DNA of 44,576 nucleotides, taken from positions 1 through 44,576 of the forward strand of contig JAPUER010000054.1 of assembly GCA_027492485.1 (NCBI GenBank). Direction: 5' to 3'. Under the pieces are notes generated by a model. It did no database searches. It saw only the letters and a program-made list of their open reading frames with translations, and was not told where the DNA came from. A program made the position numbers and the translations under genes. This DNA is from Betaproteobacteria bacterium (GTDB taxonomy: Bacteria > Pseudomonadota > Gammaproteobacteria > Burkholderiales > Casimicrobiaceae). Shown here in pieces: positions 8,991 to 17,439 of this stretch (positions are counted from its first letter, which is position 1; each line of letters opens with the position of its first letter).

Positions 8991-9108
8991 CAACTTTTGT
9001 ACGAAACCGTTTATTTATATGGGCTCAATGCGATATTTGCTACTAAGTCGACTTTTTGACAAATCGTCATTTTTGCCCAATGCGAATGCCGCTTTTCGAT
9101 ACAAGTTG
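8991..9108. repeat. 118-bp symmetric palindromic element, copy 1
   Basis: An imperfect palindrome centred on AAGTCGACTT (centre between 9049 and 9050). The outer ends are CAACTT and AAGTTG, and GGGC/GCCC lie at exactly 26-29 bp on either side of the centre. By hand count about 32 of 59 positions pair between the arms. The same outer, middle and inner blocks recur at identical spacing at 40360-40477, with small indels at 25238-25355, and as a half copy at 35122-35183. This copy lies in the divergent region between the ABC importer operon and the DUF3592 gene, ending 38 bp before the latter. Confidence 0.88.
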
Positions 9109-9146
9109 TAGCCAATTGAGGCACTGACGATGCGTATGATTCGGCC

Positions 9147-10013
9147 ATGAATTCCACCGTTGACAATCCGCATCAATCCTGGGGAAAGCGGCTGCTGGCC
9201 TTCCTGCTCTGGGGGCTGCTGGCGGCCATTTTCGGCCTCTGCGGCTGGTATTTCATGCTGCGGCCGGTGGTCACCGCCGTGGGCAACTGGTCGCTGGCGC
9301 GCGACTACCAGAGCGTGCAGGGCGAAGTGGTGCCGCATACGGGCGAGGACGGCAACGGTTCGTTCACCTGGTACGGCGTGCGCTACGCGAGCGGCGGGCG
9401 CACTTACGAGACCAGCCGCCTGTCGGTGCTGGAGGACGAGGCAATCGACGAGCCCTACAACGAGACCGTGTTCAAGCGGCTGGAGCAGGCCAAATCGTCG
9501 GGGCAGACGGTAGAGGTCTGGGTCAGCCCGCGCATTGCCGACGTTGCGCTGCTGTCGCGCGATCTGCCGCTCGGCCGCCTGTGGCCGAAAGCATTCGCCG
9601 GTCTCGGTTTCGCCGTCTTCGCACTGGCAGGCCTGGCGGGGATGGTTGGCGCGTTTACCCGTTTCGCCTGGTACCGGCAGCTGCTAGACGCGGCGCCGCT
9701 GTGGGGTTTCGCGGCGGCGTGGTGCGGCTTCGTCTTTCCATTCATGGTGCTGATGCTGGGCGAGAGCAGTATCGAGTGGGTGCCGGTAATCGTCATCGGG
9801 CTGTTCGCGCTGGTCGGCGTGCTGCTGATGCTGGCGGCGATCGGCGCCACGCTTGGCCGCGCCACCGGTAATGGCAGCATCCTGCAAACCGGCGTCAAGC
9901 TCAGTGCCGAGTCGCTGGCCACCAGCTACGGCAAGAACAAACAGAAGGCCGTCAAAGGCCAGGTCAAGCGCGGCGGCGTCGGCGGCCGCGGCGACAATTT
10001 CGACAAGAACTGA
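9147..10013 (+). CDS. DUF3592-type membrane protein
   Basis: A 288-residue inner-membrane protein. It has an N-terminal helix (about 15-40), an extracytoplasmic beta domain (about 50-145) with the DUF3592 pattern of a SLARDYQSVQGEVV strand, a GVRYASGGRTYET strand and VEVWVSPRIADVALL, then three hydrophobic segments (about 148-170, 183-205, 212-235) and a basic Gly-rich cytoplasmic tail. The role of DUF3592 is not known. It is transcribed alone, away from the ABC operon, with palindromic repeat copy 1 in its upstream region. Confidence 0.78.
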   Translation: MNSTVDNPHQSWGKRLLAFLLWGLLAAIFGLCGWYFMLRPVVTAVGNWSLARDYQSVQGEVVPHTGEDGNGSFTWYGVRYASGGRTYETSRLSVLEDEAIDEPYNETVFKRLEQAKSSGQTVEVWVSPRIADVALLSRDLPLGRLWPKAFAGLGFAVFALAGLAGMVGAFTRFAWYRQLLDAAPLWGFAAAWCGFVFPFMVLMLGESSIEWVPVIVIGLFALVGVLLMLAAIGATLGRATGNGSILQTGVKLSAESLATSYGKNKQKAVKGQVKRGGVGGRGDNFDKN

Positions 10014-10119
10014 CACGGCCGGCGCAGACTGCGCATTCCCGGCCGCAAGCGCGGGCACGAACGCGCTCGCCTCTTCATGCCCACGTCGGGTGCGACGGCA
10101 AGTCGTAGCCTACGGGCGA

Positions 10120-11712
10120 TTAGCTGCTGCAGGAAAGCATCGAACAGCCCGCCTTCGTACGCGCCCAATCCGGTCGCTTTTCGGCGAAGCGCTCGCGGCC
10201 GGGCTGTTCGTCGTAGGGCCTGCGCAGCACGTCGAGCAGTTCGCGGACGGGCGCGTAGTCGCCCGCGTGGGCGGCGTCGATCGTCTGCTGCGCGAGGTAG
10301 TTGCGCAGCACGTACTTCGGGTTGCTGCGGTTCATTCGCGTCACGCGTTCGGCACGCAAATCGGGCGAAGCGTGTTGCCGCGCCGTCAATGCGGCATAGC
10401 GATCGAACCATGCGTGCCACGCGGCGCGGGCATCCTGCCACTCGGCCTCGGCGTAGAAGGCGTCGCGCAGCGCATCCACCGTCGTTGCGGCGGCGAGCGA
10501 GCGGAAGAAGATCGTCATGTCGATCTCGTGCTGCACAAGCAACGAAAACGCCGCGTCGATCACCGCTTCGTTTTCGACAGCATCGTCGGCATGACCGCCA
10601 TCGTCACGCAGTCCGAACTTGTCGCGGAAGATGCGATTCACCTCGATCGCATAAGTGCGCTCGAACTGCCTCAGCGCGTCGGCCAGCGCCTCGGGCGTGG
10701 GGCCACCGAGCGTGGCCAGCGCATCGCCCAGGCGTCCCAGATTCCATTGCGCGATACCGGGCTGACGGCCGAACGCGTAGCGTTTGCCCTGCGCGTCGGT
10801 GGTGTTTGGCGTCCAGCCCGGATCGAAATCGTCGACCCAGCCATACGGACCGTAGTCGATAGTGAGGCCAAGGATAGACATATTGTCGGTGTTCATCACG
10901 CCATGTACAAAACCCACGCGCATCCACTGCGCCACGAGTCTGGCAGTGCGTTCGCACACGTCGGCATACCACGCGACGATGCGTTCGTTGTCGTCCGCGT
11001 GCGCTACGGCAATCTGCGGAAAGTAGTGCGCGATCGTGTAGTCGAGCAACTGCCGCAGCAGGGCCAATTCGCCGCGCGAGGCGAACAGTTCGAAGTGTCC
11101 GAAGCGCAGAAAGCTCGGCGCCACGCGGCAGACGATGGCGCCGGGCTCCATCGCCGCATTGCCGTCGTAGAACATATCGCGCTCGACCCGATCGCCGGTG
11201 AGCACCAGCGACAGCGCCCGCGTGGTCGAAACACCGAGATGATGCATTGCTTCCGAACACAGAAATTCGCGGATCGACGAGCGCAGCACTGCGCGGCCGT
11301 CGGAGCGTCGCGAGTACGGCGTCGGGCCGGCGCCTTTGAGTTGCAGCTCGTAGCGCTCGCCGATGTGCGGACCGGATTGCGTCACCGCCTCGCCGAGCAA
11401 AATCGCGCGCCCGTCGCCCAGTTGCCCGGCCCAGTTGCCGAACTGATGACCGGCGTAGGCGGTGGCGTAAGTCTCCATGCCCGGCAGCAAACCGTTGCCG
11501 GCGAGCGCGTCCACCAGTTGCGGCGAATGCATCTGCACATCCGAGAGGCCGAGCATCGCGGCAACCTCCGGCGAATACGCGACCAACTGCGGCGCCGCCA
11601 CCCGCGCCGGCTCCACCCGCGACCAGAACGCACCATGCACCTGCCGCGAATGGTTACGCGGATTCGGATCGCCGGGCAGGGTACGCAGGAAACGGTTGTC
11701 GAAGGTGAGCAT
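10120..11712 (-). CDS. selO: Protein adenylyltransferase SelO (YdiU family)
   Basis: A pseudokinase-fold enzyme that transfers AMP from ATP to Ser/Thr/Tyr on proteins, linked in E. coli to redox stress. The 530-residue protein carries the family blocks [47 protein letters not shown], the catalytic-site region [13 protein letters not shown] and the metal-binding GWVDDFDPG. It ends SCSS; the Cys three residues from the end corresponds to the redox-active Cys, which is selenocysteine in eukaryotic SelO. The ATG at 11712 gives the expected MLTFDNRFL start. It is a single gene, convergent with the DUF3592 gene. Confidence 0.95.
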   Translation of the reverse strand: MLTFDNRFLRTLPGDPNPRNHSRQVHGAFWSRVEPARVAAPQLVAYSPEVAAMLGLSDVQMHSPQLVDALAGNGLLPGMETYATAYAGHQFGNWAGQLGDGRAILLGEAVTQSGPHIGERYELQLKGAGPTPYSRRSDGRAVLRSSIREFLCSEAMHHLGVSTTRALSLVLTGDRVERDMFYDGNAAMEPGAIVCRVAPSFLRFGHFELFASRGELALLRQLLDYTIAHYFPQIAVAHADDNERIVAWYADVCERTARLVAQWMRVGFVHGVMNTDNMSILGLTIDYGPYGWVDDFDPGWTPNTTDAQGKRYAFGRQPGIAQWNLGRLGDALATLGGPTPEALADALRQFERTYAIEVNRIFRDKFGLRDDGGHADDAVENEAVIDAAFSLLVQHEIDMTIFFRSLAAATTVDALRDAFYAEAEWQDARAAWHAWFDRYAALTARQHASPDLRAERVTRMNRSNPKYVLRNYLAQQTIDAAHAGDYAPVRELLDVLRRPYDEQPGRERFAEKRPDWARTKAGCSMLSCSS

Positions 11713-11887
11713 GAATCTTTACTTGGGGGCAAACTTTGCCGATCACAGTATCACTTCGTGCGACCGTGCGTAGCATCGTCACTTACCCGGCGCGGAGGTA
11801 TCGCATCTGTCAGCAAATAGCGCGAAACTCCGTCATCGCCGGATAGGAGGTAATTCAGGCGCCGGGAGAACCCGTCCGCAACCGCGC

Positions 11888-12571
11888 ATGAATCACTCTG
11901 CCATCCTCCACTTCATCGCCGGGCTGGGCGCGATCGCGCTCACTGGTTGTGCCGGGACGGTCGTTGTCGAGTTTGACTTGGCACCGGGCGTGACGCGCCA
12001 CACGGCGGCTGGCACGTCGATCGTGGAGACGGCCGATGCGTTCAGCGCACCGCCATTGCCGGCCGGGATTTCGGTGGCGTTTCCGGCGCCACGCTATCGC
12101 GGCAACGGTTTCGCCTGGTCCATCGGCGTCAGCGCCTATGGCATCGGTGGCAGCTTCATCAACCAGCGACCGCAAGTGCTGTGCCTTCGTTTCGATCAGG
12201 CACATATCGCATCAAACCACCACCCCGCCGACATTCCGCTGCGCGTTCGCCACATGCGACTGAACGCAAACGAGCGAACCGAATCCACGGGGTCCAACCG
12301 GCCAGAGTGGCGCACCGTTCACCTGCCTTCGCCACTCTGCTTTGCCCCGAATGCGGCAACCAGCTTCGTGGTTTGGCCGGTGCTGCGCGAACTCTATCCG
12401 AACGCACACATGTTCAACGTGCAATGGCCCGAGAGACGCCCGGAGCTGACCGAAACGGGCGTGGGTCAGTGGTTCCGGATAACCCTGCCCATCGAATCGG
12501 GGGAAACGCGCGAAACCATCGAACTCACGCTGACAGCCATGAACAGCCGGGCACGGGTAAGTTACTACTGA
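11888..12571 (+). CDS. Predicted lipoprotein of unknown function
   Basis: A 227-residue protein with a lipoprotein signal: a short hydrophobic segment ending LTGC (C21), the expected lipobox. The mature part is beta-rich, with pairs such as FPAPRYRGNGFAW and a C-terminal REtIELTLTAMNSRARVSYY-like strand, and has no motif I recognise. It is likely anchored in the outer membrane. An AGGAGGT lies about 35 bp upstream of the ATG, too far to serve it. The gene abuts the duplicated htpG 3' end at the distal edge of the R-M island. Confidence 0.65.
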   Translation: MNHSAILHFIAGLGAIALTGCAGTVVVEFDLAPGVTRHTAAGTSIVETADAFSAPPLPAGISVAFPAPRYRGNGFAWSIGVSAYGIGGSFINQRPQVLCLRFDQAHIASNHHPADIPLRVRHMRLNANERTESTGSNRPEWRTVHLPSPLCFAPNAATSFVVWPVLRELYPNAHMFNVQWPERRPELTETGVGQWFRITLPIESGETRETIELTLTAMNSRARVSYY

Positions 12572-12580
12572 GCGGCCGCA

Positions 12581-12634
12581 TCAAACCAGCAACGCATTCA
12601 CCCGCTTCACATACGCAGCCGAATCGTCGGGCAT
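12581..12634 (-). pseudogene. Displaced copy of the htpG 3' end (island boundary)
   Basis: On the minus strand this reads [17 protein letters not shown]-stop, against [17 protein letters not shown]-stop in the intact htpG at 20891. At DNA level 12585-12633 matches 20895-20943 in direct orientation over 49 bp with three differences, two of them synonymous. No further htpG sequence follows. This is best read as the flanking duplication left by insertion of the R-M island at the htpG 3' end. Confidence 0.85.
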
Positions 12635-12689
12635 GCGGCGAAGCGCACGACTGCCCAACGTGGACGCGGCGTCTGTTCCGTTTGCTCAA

Positions 12690-14306
12690 TCAATTCGGCA
12701 ACAACGGCAAGCCGAGCTGCTTCAGAAATTCATTGTGTTTCGCTGTTGCGCTGCGAATTTCGCCATCAATCCGCACCAGGTCAGCATGCACGGCCGCCAA
12801 ATCAACCTCCGCCTCGGCCTGCGCGGTGCTGACGTAGCGCGAGATATTCAGGTTGTAGTCGTTGTCCGCGATCTCCTTCATCGAGACGCGGCGGGCGTAG
12901 CGATCCGCTTCCTTACGGTATTGGTACGTGTCGACGATGCGGGCGATGTGCGCCTCGGACAACTGGTTCTGGCGCTTGCCCTTTTCAAACTGCTCCGCAG
13001 CGTTGATGAACAGCACGTCGTCCGGCTTCTTGCACTTCTTCAGGACAAGAATGCAGACCGGAATGCCTGTTGAATAAAACAGATTGGCCGGCAACCCGAT
13101 CACCGTGTCGATATGGCCATCGGCCAGCAGCTTGCGGCGAATGCGATCTTCGGCGCCGCCACGGAACAACACGCCGTGCGGCAGGATGATCGCCATCACG
13201 CCGTCGTCCTTGAGGTAATGCAGCCCATGCAGCAGGAACGCGAAGTCCGCCGCGCTTTTGGGCGCGATGCCGTGGTTCTTGAAGCGCATGTCTTCGCTGA
13301 TGGCATCGTTCGGCTCCCAGCGGTAGCTGAACGGTGGATTCGCCACCACCGCGTCGAACTGCGGCCGTTTCGCCGGGTTGGTTTCGCGCAAGAAGTCCCA
13401 GGCATTGGTGAGCGTGTCGCCGTGGTAAATCTCGAACTCGGTGTCCTTCACCCCGTGCAGCAGCATGTTCATGCGCGCCAGGTTGTAGGTGGTGACGTTG
13501 TATTCCTGCCCGTAAATCTTGCCGATGCTGCCGCGTGCATCCTTCACGCGATGCCGCACGTTGAGCAGCAGCGATCCCGAGCCGCACGCGAAGTCGAATA
13601 CGCTTTCCAGTTTTTTGCGCGGGCCCGTTTCAGGCGCCTGCCCGTCGAGCGTGACGATGGCCGAGAGAATGCCCGAAATCTGCTGTGGCGTGTAGAACTC
13701 GCCCGCCTTCTTGCCCGAACCCGCCGCAAATTGCCCAATCAAATACTCGTAGGCATCGCCCAGCGTATCGGTGTCGGTGGAGAACAGCGCCATGCCGCGC
13801 GCCAGCTCCGAAATGATCGAGCACAGCTTGGCGTTGCGATCCTCATATTTGCGCCCCAGCTTGTCCGACGCCAGATTGATTTCCGAGAACAGCCCCTGGA
13901 AGTTGCTCTGGAACGACTCTTCCTCGATGTACTTGAAGCCTTTTTGCAGGGTGTCGAGCAGTTCGCCATCCTGAAATCTCGCCCGCTGTACGATGCTGCC
14001 CCAAAGGAATTGAGGCTTGATGACGTAGTGCACCTTGCGGCGCATTTGCTTCTCAAAATCCGCGATGTCGTCGAGGTTCGCCTCGTACCAAAGCTGCAAT
14101 GGCGTGGATACGGACGCATCGATCTCAGCCGGGTAGTCCTTGCCCAGCTCCTTCTGCGCCGCCTGTTCGTAGTTGTCCGACAGGTAGCGCAGGAACAGGA
14201 ACGACAGCATGTAGTCGCGGAAGTCGTCCGCGTTCATCGCGCCGCGCAGTTGATCGGCAATCGCCCACAGCGTTTTGCCCAGTTGCTTTTGGTCTTGTTC
14301 AGTCAT
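12690..14306 (-). CDS. hsdM: Type I restriction-modification methyltransferase subunit HsdM
   Basis: N6-adenine DNA methyltransferase subunit, acting as M2S alone or R2M2S with HsdR. The 538-residue protein has the N-terminal helical HsdM_N domain (about 5-150), GEFYTP (202-207), SAM-binding motif I DFACGSG (238-244) and catalytic motif IV NPPF (323-326). Its start overlaps the RhuM stop by 4 bp (ATGA). It is the last gene of the hsdR-dinD-hsdS-rhuM-hsdM operon, whereas hsdM usually leads. Downstream lies the htpG 3'-end duplication. Confidence 0.96.
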   Translation of the reverse strand: MTEQDQKQLGKTLWAIADQLRGAMNADDFRDYMLSFLFLRYLSDNYEQAAQKELGKDYPAEIDASVSTPLQLWYEANLDDIADFEKQMRRKVHYVIKPQFLWGSIVQRARFQDGELLDTLQKGFKYIEEESFQSNFQGLFSEINLASDKLGRKYEDRNAKLCSIISELARGMALFSTDTDTLGDAYEYLIGQFAAGSGKKAGEFYTPQQISGILSAIVTLDGQAPETGPRKKLESVFDFACGSGSLLLNVRHRVKDARGSIGKIYGQEYNVTTYNLARMNMLLHGVKDTEFEIYHGDTLTNAWDFLRETNPAKRPQFDAVVANPPFSYRWEPNDAISEDMRFKNHGIAPKSAADFAFLLHGLHYLKDDGVMAIILPHGVLFRGGAEDRIRRKLLADGHIDTVIGLPANLFYSTGIPVCILVLKKCKKPDDVLFINAAEQFEKGKRQNQLSEAHIARIVDTYQYRKEADRYARRVSMKEIADNDYNLNISRYVSTAQAEAEVDLAAVHADLVRIDGEIRSATAKHNEFLKQLGLPLLPN

Positions 14307-15313
14307 TTTTTCGGGCGGCTCTTGAGGGTGGTTTCCAGCGCTTTGAGCTCGGCATCGTCCTGCGCGTCGGCCTGCCGGGTCTCGTCCTGCTTGCGGCGCT
14401 GGTCGTAGTCGAGATACAGCGTGGTTGTGGTGCTTTCCATTTGCGCGTGGCTCACGCGGCCCGCGTGCGTGAGCACCGGAAAGCCGTTGCTGCCGATGAT
14501 CTGGTCCACGTTCTGCCGCCAGAAGCTCATGCGGATTTCCTCGCGCCGCTTGGTGCGCAGCTCGGCGGTTTCCAGAAAGATCACCACCAGACGGTTCAGC
14601 GTGTCGATCTCGTCGGCGTTGAGGTAATTCTTGGCGACCAGAATGTCCTGCTTGCGCACCTTGGCGCCCTGCCAGTGCGAGAGTCCAAAGTGACGGTCGG
14701 CCGGGTTGGCGCGGGCCGTGATCAACTCCGCCGCCGTCTGCTGCGTCACGGCGTAGAGCAGCAGGTTTTGCACCGTGGCAAAAAAAGTTTGCGTCGTCTG
14801 ATCGGTCTTGTCGTAGTCGCTGGAAAGCGCAAACAAGTCCCGCACCTTCTGGTAGAAGCGCTTCTCCGAGGCGCGGATGTCCCGGATGCGGGCCAGCATC
14901 TCGTCGAAGTAATCCGGGCGACCATCCGGATTCTTCAGGCGCTCGTCGTCGAGCACGAAGCCCTTGAGCAAATACTCCTTGAGCACCGTGCTCGCCCAGC
15001 GCCGGAACTGCACGCCACGCGGCGAGCGCACGCGGTAGCCCACGGCCAAAATGGCGTCGAGGTTGTAGAGCGCCACTTTGCGCTGCACCGCTCGCGCACC
15101 CTCGGTTTGAACTGTCAAGGATTCCTTGACAGTTGCCGCCGGGTCCAGCTCGCCGTCCTGGAACAGGTTTTTCAGGTGCAGCGAAATGTTCTGCTTGGTG
15201 GCATCAAACAGCTCGGCCATCTCCAACTGCGTGAGCCAGACCGTCTGCTGCTCGGCCCGCAGCTTGACCTGGGTTCGACCATCTTCGGTGGTGTAGAGGA
15301 TCAGCTCGCTCAT
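14303..15313 (-). CDS. RhuM-family protein within the R-M operon
   Basis: A 336-residue protein of the virulence-protein RhuM family, first named from a Salmonella pathogenicity island and often found inside type I R-M operons. Visible features are an N-terminal winged-helix-like part (VWLTQLEMAELFDATKQNIS), then VALYNLDAILAVGYRVRSPRG (about 80-100), RRWASTVLKEYLLKGF and a helical C-terminal half. Molecular function is unknown; DNA binding is plausible from the N-terminus. It starts 3 bp after the hsdS stop and overlaps hsdM by 4 bp, so it is translated as part of the R-M operon. Confidence 0.9.
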   Translation of the reverse strand: MSELILYTTEDGRTQVKLRAEQQTVWLTQLEMAELFDATKQNISLHLKNLFQDGELDPAATVKESLTVQTEGARAVQRKVALYNLDAILAVGYRVRSPRGVQFRRWASTVLKEYLLKGFVLDDERLKNPDGRPDYFDEMLARIRDIRASEKRFYQKVRDLFALSSDYDKTDQTTQTFFATVQNLLLYAVTQQTAAELITARANPADRHFGLSHWQGAKVRKQDILVAKNYLNADEIDTLNRLVVIFLETAELRTKRREEIRMSFWRQNVDQIIGSNGFPVLTHAGRVSHAQMESTTTTLYLDYDQRRKQDETRQADAQDDAELKALETTLKSRPKK

Positions 15314-15316
15314 GCC

Positions 15317-16600
15317 TCATTCACCTCCCATGGAGGGGTGCCCCGAAGGGGCGGGGTGGTCATCCATCGCCGGGAAGAGCTGCTGCATGAGCCCAATCTT
15401 GTAACCCTTCAATGCATCAAGACTCTCCGACTCAATGGAGATGCGTGCATCCAAAGCAGACAGGCAATCGGCGATGCGCTCCTGCTCCTGTGCGTCAGGT
15501 TGTGGGAGAGGAATACTTGCGAAGTCTTGGTAGTACAGTCGCAACCGATCCTCGGTCAGACCACGGGAATGCGAAGTAAACAGCCGCAACATATGAGGCA
15601 ACTTGAAGAGGTGCCCGTAGAACGGTGCGTGCACGTCCGTTTGTGGTGACAGCACGACATACGCGGGGCTCACCATACATCCCTCAAATGCAACACCGCA
15701 TGCCCCCTGCCACATGCGCATCATGTTGTAAGCAATGTCGTACCGGTACGCTCTTTTGTTGCCTGTGGCTTCTGCAATGTCATCAATTCGGCGATCCAGC
15801 GTGGACCGTTTCACCAGCCCCTCCGTCATCGTCACCGAATAGATGGGCAGCGAATCGTCGCCCCTCTCTGAGCGGTTGGCGAAGAGGGTTCCGGCCTTCA
15901 CTTGCGCCCACTGCGGCGCATCGCGAAACTCGGGGAAGCGGAGGCGGGGGAGTGTTTCGCCTTCGCGGGGGAAGAGCTGCTGCATCAGGCCGCGCTTGTA
16001 GGTCTTCAAGGCCTCGACTTTCCTCTCCTGCGCGGCAATCAGCTCGTCCAGCGAGGTCAGGCAGTCGGCGATTTTTTGTTGTTCGGCTGCGGGCGGCGTC
16101 GGCACCGGCATCCGCATGAAGGCACCAGTGGTGATGCTCATTCGGTCGTGCCTGGCACCGGTACTGGCTGCACTCCGAACATATGAGTGCCACCCGGTTG
16201 TTCTGAAGAAATGCTCGTAGAAATCAGTCTTCGCTGCCGAAAAACGGAAGACGGTGTAGAGCGGTGACATTACGCCTTTGCCAATGTTGTTCCGCGAAAT
16301 CGGACCAACGGGCGCAGCCACGGAAGTTCGTGGGTTGTAGACGTAGTCACCAGCGTCAACGATGTAGTAGCCATCAACTTTGCCCGCAGTCGCGACATCG
16401 CGTTCGAAGTAATCTCGTTGGTCTAGGACTCCATACTCGGCGGAGTTAGTCAGGACTCGTATTACTTCGCCGTCGGTGTTCTTCACGGTGACACGCTCGG
16501 CAATTCCTTCAAGCGGCGTCGTTTCCCAGCCCGGAGCGTTGTGAAACTCCGGAAACCGCAACCTCGGCACCACAGTGCGCTTTCCCCTACGCATCGCCAT
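15317..16600 (-). CDS. hsdS: Type I restriction-modification specificity subunit HsdS
   Basis: Determines the bipartite DNA target of the R-M complex. The 427-residue protein is an obvious tandem duplication: PRLRFPEF at 12-19 and 218-225 opens each target-recognition domain, and each half closes with a conserved helix ending LKTYKRGLMQQLFP (198-211) or LKGYKIGLMQQLFP (397-410). The recognition domains are dissimilar to each other, giving an asymmetric target, and their DNA is visibly lower in GC than the flanks. The start overlaps dinD by 14 bp; two ATGs (16600 and 16594) are possible. The last residues (HPAPSGHPSMGGE) come from a palindromic repeat. Confidence 0.95.
   Translation of the reverse strand: MAMRRGKRTVVPRLRFPEFHNAPGWETTPLEGIAERVTVKNTDGEVIRVLTNSAEYGVLDQRDYFERDVATAGKVDGYYIVDAGDYVYNPRTSVAAPVGPISRNNIGKGVMSPLYTVFRFSAAKTDFYEHFFRTTGWHSYVRSAASTGARHDRMSITTGAFMRMPVPTPPAAEQQKIADCLTSLDELIAAQERKVEALKTYKRGLMQQLFPREGETLPRLRFPEFRDAPQWAQVKAGTLFANRSERGDDSLPIYSVTMTEGLVKRSTLDRRIDDIAEATGNKRAYRYDIAYNMMRMWQGACGVAFEGCMVSPAYVVLSPQTDVHAPFYGHLFKLPHMLRLFTSHSRGLTEDRLRLYYQDFASIPLPQPDAQEQERIADCLSALDARISIESESLDALKGYKIGLMQQLFPAMDDHPAPSGHPSMGGE
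15322..15363. repeat. Palindromic repeat forming the 3' end of hsdS
   Basis: Two adjoining hairpins, CCTCCCATGGAGG-like and GCCCC-GAA-GGGGC, followed by GGGGTGGT. The element lies inside the last codons of hsdS and ends just before the stop codon. It resembles CCACCCC...GGGTG-type interspersed repeats common in comamonad-like genomes (general recollection, not checked). Confidence 0.6.
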
Positions 16601-17435
16601 CCAGCGTATCGGGTTTCTGCAAAGCCTTTTTGTCGGCCGAGGCCAAACGGCGCTCCACTTTTTTCACGTCTTCAGCAGCGGGTAGGCTTTCCGGACGAAT
16701 GCCGCGATTGAGCAGGGTTTGGCGAACCGCCTGGTTGTTGGTGACGTGCTCGCTGGAGATGTCCCGCTCAGTGTGCAACTGTTGCGTGTGCGCGTTGTGA
16801 ATGGTGATTTCGGTAGCGAAGTCCTTTGCCTTCAGGATGATCGTTGGCGCGAAGTCGGCCAGCGGGCGACTGTCAGGCACACGCCATTGGGCCTTCATCG
16901 CCTGCGTACTCTTGCCAAAGAGCGCGTGATCGCCCTTGCTGCGGATCAGGGCGAAGTCTCTATTGCCACCAGTCTGCTCGACGATAACGCTGGAGAGTTC
17001 TTTTTCAGTATCGGTGAGTTTCCTGCGCGCAGTGAGCCGCTCTGCATCCAGCAGCCGTTGTTCAATCAGCTCGGCGCGACGAGTTTGAATTGCGAAGTAA
17101 GTTTGCGCAAAGGCGACTTCCTGCTTGGACGAATCGCTGTTCTGCGCGACGAGATAGCTCGCGTAGCGGGTGAGCATGACATCGCTGATTTCGCGTTGAC
17201 TACCCGAGCCCAGGTCGACCATTTTCCCGACGTCGGCAAAATGGTCGGCAACTGCGTGGCCGGAGAGTTCGCAAGCGGTTTTGGCCTTGGTGATGACCTG
17301 CGAAAAGTTGTCCCATTTGGCATAGCCCAGAAGATGCTGCAAGTCACGCGCGAGCCAGTATTCGACGCCATTCTCGGTTTGCTGGGCATGGCCCTCGAAC
17401 GTACCGGTGAGCAGTTGAATCTGATTCTTTTCCAT
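16587..17435 (-). CDS. dinD: DinD-family DNA-damage-inducible protein in the R-M operon
   Basis: A 282-residue DinD homologue. The BRO/DinD-type N-terminus contains GVEYWLARDLQHLLGYAKWDNF and ADVGKMVDLGSGSQREISD, followed by MLTRYASYLVAQNSDSSKQE and the long helical C-terminal part. E. coli DinD is SOS-induced and inhibits RecA strand exchange; that function is family knowledge and not shown here. I set the start at the ATG at 17435 (MEKNQIQLL), 4 bp after the hsdR stop. It overlaps hsdS by 14 bp. No LexA box is visible before it, so any SOS control would have to act on the whole operon. Confidence 0.92.
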   Translation of the reverse strand: MEKNQIQLLTGTFEGHAQQTENGVEYWLARDLQHLLGYAKWDNFSQVITKAKTACELSGHAVADHFADVGKMVDLGSGSQREISDVMLTRYASYLVAQNSDSSKQEVAFAQTYFAIQTRRAELIEQRLLDAERLTARRKLTDTEKELSSVIVEQTGGNRDFALIRSKGDHALFGKSTQAMKAQWRVPDSRPLADFAPTIILKAKDFATEITIHNAHTQQLHTERDISSEHVTNNQAVRQTLLNRGIRPESLPAAEDVKKVERRLASADKKALQKPDTLDGDA

Positions 17436-17439
17436 CGCC

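Noticed and set aside
8991-9108. Reading the palindromes as integron attC sites
   Set aside because: Size is similar, but the R' and R'' core sites are absent, copies are dispersed kilobases apart near core genes, and there is no integron integrase.
8866-9146. Possible thiamine (TPP) riboswitch upstream of the NMT1/Thi5-like importer
   Set aside because: The CUGAGA and ACCUGAUC-type conserved blocks were not found on the minus strand; only a simple hairpin is present.
9853-11820. 655-codon plus-strand frame opposite selO
   Set aside because: Shadow of selO, which is a confident family match on the minus strand.
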